A stretch of DNA of 64,000 bases. Source: Arthrobacter crystallopoietes. Lineage in GTDB: Bacteria > Actinomycetota > Actinomycetes > Actinomycetales > Micrococcaceae. Numbering within the stretch: position 1 is the stretch's first letter; every line of letters begins with the position of its first letter. Location of the stretch: contig NZ_CP072014.1 in the NCBI RefSeq assembly GCF_017603825.1, positions 2,356,001 to 2,420,000 on the forward strand. The letters run 5' to 3'. Positions 60,955-64,000 of the stretch are shown piece after piece. The translations under genes and the position numbers were made by a program. The notes beneath the pieces are model-generated. The model did no database searches. It was not told the origin of the DNA and saw nothing but the letters and a program-made list of their open reading frames with translations.

Positions 60955-62238
60955 TTATTTGTCAGCGTCTTTGACAGTGCTTCCAGCAATTGTCATCTCC
61001 TCTAGCCAGCGACTGTACTTGACTATAGCTACCTGTTGCGAAAGGCTTTCCTTGGCAAAGCGAAGACCTGACTGCCCCAATTCGTCAGCGAACTCTTGGT
61101 CTGTCCCAAGTCGTTCTGCCGCTGCAAGTAACTCCCGCGCCGAGTCTGGCTTGACACAGATTCCCCCATGAGAGATCTGAATTTCCTCAGCCGTCGTACT
61201 CTGCGCGTCCGTAGCAGCAATTACCGGGAGACCAGAGGAGAAATACGAAGTTAATTTGCTAGGAACGGCCATTTCTCTTAGCCCAGGCTTTTCATTGACC
61301 AGAAGTATATCGGCGGACCGAAGTACATCCATAAACTGTTGGTCTGGCAAAGGTGGGATGAACTGGATACGCTCGAGGCCAATCGAAGACTTCTGGATGC
61401 GATCGCGTTGGTTTCCATCTCCGAGTAGTACGAAACGAACCCTGGAACTGCTCCGGTCAGCAAGGCGTGCTGCTTCAACCACATTCTCGAGTCCTTGTTT
61501 TACACCCATGTTGCCCGCATGAAGAACAACAATGTCGTTCTCCTTCCACCCAAATTGAGCTCTGGTGCTTTTGCGGTCAACCGTTGGCTGCTGCTTTAGA
61601 TGAGTCCAATTTCGGATGACTGCAACGTCTTCATGCGGCACGCCAAGAGAGTCCGTTATATAAGACCGGAAGCGCTCGTGGATGACAGTCACTCTTGAAG
61701 CACTTCGGAGAATCATGCCCTCCACTTTCCTCATCACAACAACTGCCATTGAACCGGCGGTTCCGGTTTCCTCAAGACCACGACTGTAGATGTCCTGCAC
61801 CCAAACCCCCGCGGGTACCTGGTGGCGGCCATATCGTGCCCGTAATAGTGCAATACCTGTGGAAAATAATGATGGAGTGACCAATAACACTATGTCTGGT
61901 GCCCCCCAACGAGCGAAAAAAATCCTAAGCCCGAAGCTGAGTTCCATATGGATGCGTTGAAGACTCCTAACTCGTTTGGGGACGTAATGGCGGAGTCTCG
62001 TAACTCGGACGCCGTTGATGGTTTCGTGCTTCCGCCAGCCGGAGTATCCCTCCATCAACTTCCACTCAGGATAATGTGGAAAACCGGTAAGGACTTGAAC
62101 ATTATGGCCCTCTGCGGCCAGTTGCTCAGCAAGCTTCGTTGTGTAGGGGGCGATGCCTGTCGGTTCGGGTGTGTAGTTCAGTCCCAGAACCGTGATGCGG
62201 AGTTTCTTCGTGATCACACATGCAAGAATAGACTCCAT
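60955..62238 (-). CDS. Glycosyltransferase, WbuB-like GT4 family
   Basis: A 427-residue GT-B transferase. The N-terminal [20 protein letters not shown] is characteristic of WbuB/WcaI-type (fucosyl or N-acetyl-fucosaminyl) transferases. The donor-site region carries [20 protein letters not shown] and a GT4-like E-x7-E near [13 protein letters not shown]. It would add a sugar, perhaps fucose, to the lipid-linked repeat unit. Its GC looks lower than in the left half of the window. Confidence 0.84.
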   Translation of the reverse strand: MESILACVITKKLRITVLGLNYTPEPTGIAPYTTKLAEQLAAEGHNVQVLTGFPHYPEWKLMEGYSGWRKHETINGVRVTRLRHYVPKRVRSLQRIHMELSFGLRIFFARWGAPDIVLLVTPSLFSTGIALLRARYGRHQVPAGVWVQDIYSRGLEETGTAGSMAVVVMRKVEGMILRSASRVTVIHERFRSYITDSLGVPHEDVAVIRNWTHLKQQPTVDRKSTRAQFGWKENDIVVLHAGNMGVKQGLENVVEAARLADRSSSRVRFVLLGDGNQRDRIQKSSIGLERIQFIPPLPDQQFMDVLRSADILLVNEKPGLREMAVPSKLTSYFSSGLPVIAATDAQSTTAEEIQISHGGICVKPDSARELLAAAERLGTDQEFADELGQSGLRFAKESLSQQVAIVKYSRWLEEMTIAGSTVKDADK

Positions 62239-62261
62239 GAGGACGGCTCGAGGGACAACTG

Positions 62262-62894
62262 GTGGATATGAGCGAGATTGAAGGGATGAATGATAGCCCT
62301 GGTCGGCCGCGGATTATAGATCTATCCAAGGCGCCCGGTGAGCATGTTGCTTGGGATCGTTCAAAGATTGTCATCTATCTGTGGCCTATTTTCGAGCTCA
62401 TCTTTGTAACCAACCCGATACAAATCAGCTCAGCACTACGTGTACGAATATTGCGTCTATTCGGTGCCGAGATCGGTGAAGGCGTTATATTCCGTCCCAG
62501 GACCCGGGTCAAGTTTCCTTGGAAATTGCATATAGGTAACAGATGCTGGATCGGTGAAGGTGCTTGGATCCACAATCAAGATCACGTATATCTCAGCGAC
62601 GACGTAGTAATCTCTCAGGAAGCTTTCATCACCACCGGAAGTCATGCGCATCGTCGCGACATGGCCCTAATCACTAGGCCAATATTCATCGAAGCTGGGG
62701 CGTGGGTCACGTCGCGTTGCATGGTGACTGGCGGAGCACGAATAGGTAGTTCCGCAGTCATCGCTCCCATGACCGTCGTGTCGGGGGCCGTCGAACCTGG
62801 AGTGTTGTACGGGGGACCGCCACCCGGACCGCTAGGTACAAGATTTTCAGACGAACCTAGAACTCGTTCAGACTCGGAAAGAAAAGACCGTTGA
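62262..62894 (+). CDS. WcaF-like acyltransferase (hexapeptide repeat)
   Basis: A 210-residue left-handed beta-helix acetyltransferase. The first half (WPIFELIFVTNPIQISSALR, then LRLFGAEIGEGVIFRPRTRV) matches the putative colanic acid acetyltransferase WcaF group; the second half has the hexapeptide pattern and catalytic His in ITTGSHAHRRDM. It likely acetylates a sugar of the polymer. GTG 62262 has GAGGGA at 6 bases. It is divergent from the glycosyltransferase gene. Confidence 0.83.
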   Translation: MDMSEIEGMNDSPGRPRIIDLSKAPGEHVAWDRSKIVIYLWPIFELIFVTNPIQISSALRVRILRLFGAEIGEGVIFRPRTRVKFPWKLHIGNRCWIGEGAWIHNQDHVYLSDDVVISQEAFITTGSHAHRRDMALITRPIFIEAGAWVTSRCMVTGGARIGSSAVIAPMTVVSGAVEPGVLYGGPPPGPLGTRFSDEPRTRSDSERKDR

Positions 62895-63733
62895 CAAAAA
62901 AGTTACCAATTTCCGTCTTAGTTCAAACAAAGAATGAAGAGCGCGGCATTGCTGATTGCCTTTCAGGCCTTTCCGATTTCGCTGAAATAATAGTTGTGGA
63001 CTCAAACAGCACCGATAACACGGTTGGAATAGTTCGCGAGCTAGGCTTTGCAGTAGAGAATTTTGACTGGGATGGAAGGTATCCAAAGAAGAAACAGTGG
63101 CAGCTAGACAACCTCGTCACTAAGTACAAATGGATTCTTTTTATTGATGCCGACGAAACGCCGACCAATGAGCTGGTGTCGGAGTTGTGGAAAAGGTGCG
63201 ACGAACTTGAAAGTGGTCGGTTTTCTGCCTACGACATCGAATTAGATTATGTCTTTGCCGGTAAACAGCTTCAATATGGTCATCGGGTTGTCAAAAGAGC
63301 GCTAGTACAACGTGGTGAAGTTAGTTTCCCTGTGATCAATGATTTAAATGCTCCGGGCATGGGCGAGCTCGAAGGGCATTATCAGCCTGTTTCGAAGGGG
63401 GATGTAGCCGCGCTCAAGGGAAGGATACGGCATGACGATAAGGACCCCGTCCACACTTGGTTCGAGAGACACAATAAGTACTCCGAGTGGGAAGCATATC
63501 TCCGAACCCATCCGTCGGTGAAAAAAGATGCCGCGGCTCGCAGGAGCGTTCAAGGCCGGCTTTTTGACAAGGTCCCACTTAAGCCTCTCGTGTTTTTCCT
63601 CTACGCATACTTAATTCGTGGAGGATTTCGTGACGGACGCGCCGGCTTCGACTACGCCTTCGCGTTGAGTTCGTATTATTGGCAAATCGGAATGAAGGTG
63701 CGCGAACTCGAGAGGCAGAACGCAGTAAATTGA
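62891..63733 (+). CDS. Glycosyltransferase, GT2 family
   Basis: A 280-residue GT-A enzyme. It starts ISVLVQTKNEERGIADCLSG, carries VVDSNSTDN, and has the metal-binding FIDADETPTNE (DxD type). The C-terminal part with RIRHDDKDPVHTWFERHNKY is typical of WaaE/KdtX-like GT2 proteins. It begins with TTG 62891, whose TTGA overlaps the upstream stop. The substrate is not readable from sequence. Confidence 0.84.
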   Translation: MTKKLPISVLVQTKNEERGIADCLSGLSDFAEIIVVDSNSTDNTVGIVRELGFAVENFDWDGRYPKKKQWQLDNLVTKYKWILFIDADETPTNELVSELWKRCDELESGRFSAYDIELDYVFAGKQLQYGHRVVKRALVQRGEVSFPVINDLNAPGMGELEGHYQPVSKGDVAALKGRIRHDDKDPVHTWFERHNKYSEWEAYLRTHPSVKKDAAARRSVQGRLFDKVPLKPLVFFLYAYLIRGGFRDGRAGFDYAFALSSYYWQIGMKVRELERQNAVN

Positions 63734-63750
63734 GTGAGGCAGAATCTAAA

Positions 63751-64000
63751 ATGGACAACCGACCGCTTGTAATCCAGGTAGCTCAGCGAATATCTGTTTC
63801 TGATGGGGGACCAGCAAAAAACGCGGTCGATCTTGATAACGCTTTACAAACGTATGGCAACGTCGATTCGAGGTTGTTTTGGTTGTCAGGTACCGACGAA
63901 GAGACTGTGATCGCTCGCGGGGTTTCCCCCCTTGCCCCACAGCGACCTCTAAGGCTTAGATTGGCTGGAAAGTCGAAATCCACGAGGTGCAGCCTTATTC
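63751..64000 (+). CDS. Probable glycosyltransferase, N-terminal part (cut by window edge)
   Basis: A frame open to the end of the window gives 83 residues beginning MDNRPLVIQVAQRISVSDGG and continuing PAKNAVDLDNAL, which looks like the N-terminal strand and glycine-rich loop of a GT4-type enzyme (compare GGP-x-x-x-V). An in-frame TTG at 63730, overlapping the previous stop as TTGA, is an alternative start. The gene fits as the next enzyme of the polysaccharide cluster. Confidence 0.55.
   Translation, partial: MDNRPLVIQVAQRISVSDGGPAKNAVDLDNALQTYGNVDSRLFWLSGTDEETVIARGVSPLAPQRPLRLRLAGKSKSTRCSLI

Noticed and set aside
1-64000. CRISPR arrays, rRNA genes, phage genes or a replication origin
   Set aside because: No regularly spaced direct repeats, rRNA-like segments, phage structural proteins or DnaA-box clusters were found while reading the window.

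Overview
The window is high-GC DNA with actinobacterial coding habits: many GTG/TTG starts, SufS-SufU, a class F sortase, SipW/TasA-like genes, DUF3040 and DUF4012 proteins. Gene content and order suggest Arthrobacter or a close relative in the Micrococcaceae (inference; no rRNA or tRNA gene was recognised). Calls rest on reading translations and motifs; no database search was run.

Layout. (1) 1-8.5 kb, minus strand: a hydroxyproline catabolic cluster with a three-part D-hydroxyproline dehydrogenase (first subunit cut by the window edge), an FCD-type GntR regulator, an ornithine cyclodeaminase-family enzyme, 4-hydroxyproline 2-epimerase, a DapA-like deaminase, an AGCS symporter and an MFS permease. 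Two promoters share the same operator-like palindrome. (2) 8.6-13.9 kb: an APC permease resembling KimA-type potassium transporters, divergent from a short KdpD-like kinase, a 34-residue membrane peptide and a KdpE-like regulator; no KdpFABC is present. (3) 13.9-24.1 kb: small membrane or secreted proteins, a flavin reductase, a zinc alcohol dehydrogenase, a STAS protein, Hsp20 behind a HAIR-like inverted repeat, a YbdK-type ligase and SelO. (4) 24.3-26.5 kb: an IS607-type element (serine recombinase plus TnpB) that appears to split a paralogue of the gene at 21.7 kb. (5) 26.7-38.2 kb: SGNH-like protein, SARP-like regulator, NCS1 permease, sortase with a CHRD-domain cargo, hydantoin racemase-like protein, DUF1232, ZIP and AI-2E transporters, an acetyltransferase and an SDR; the last two lie behind GTAAGC-N2-GCTTAC palindromes. 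(6) 38.4-44.6 kb: a surface or matrix locus with TasA-like protein, SipW-like signal peptidase, CsbD, a secreted protein and a ~1000-residue surface protein behind a strongly structured, unassigned leader. (7) 44.6-64 kb: a second YbdK, then exopolysaccharide genes (phosphatase, initiating transferase, tyrosine kinase, DUF4012 protein, GDP-mannose/GDP-fucose enzymes, glycosyltransferases, acetyltransferase), interrupted by core genes rplY-pth and sufS-sufU. The part after 58.8 kb looks lower in GC, suggesting transfer. manB is a decayed remnant and manC shows an apparent frameshift at its start.

How it fits together. Region 1 should turn trans-4-hydroxy-L-proline into alpha-ketoglutarate semialdehyde, with its own importers and repressor. 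Region 2 looks like potassium sensing coupled to one permease. Regions 6 and 7 build the cell surface: matrix protein and its peptidase, sortase cargo, and a fucose-containing polysaccharide under kinase/phosphatase control. The most novel-looking items are the leader RNA at about 40.9-41.16 kb, the KdpDE/KimA-like module with its micropeptide, the GTAAGC palindrome family, and the broken GDP-mannose genes.
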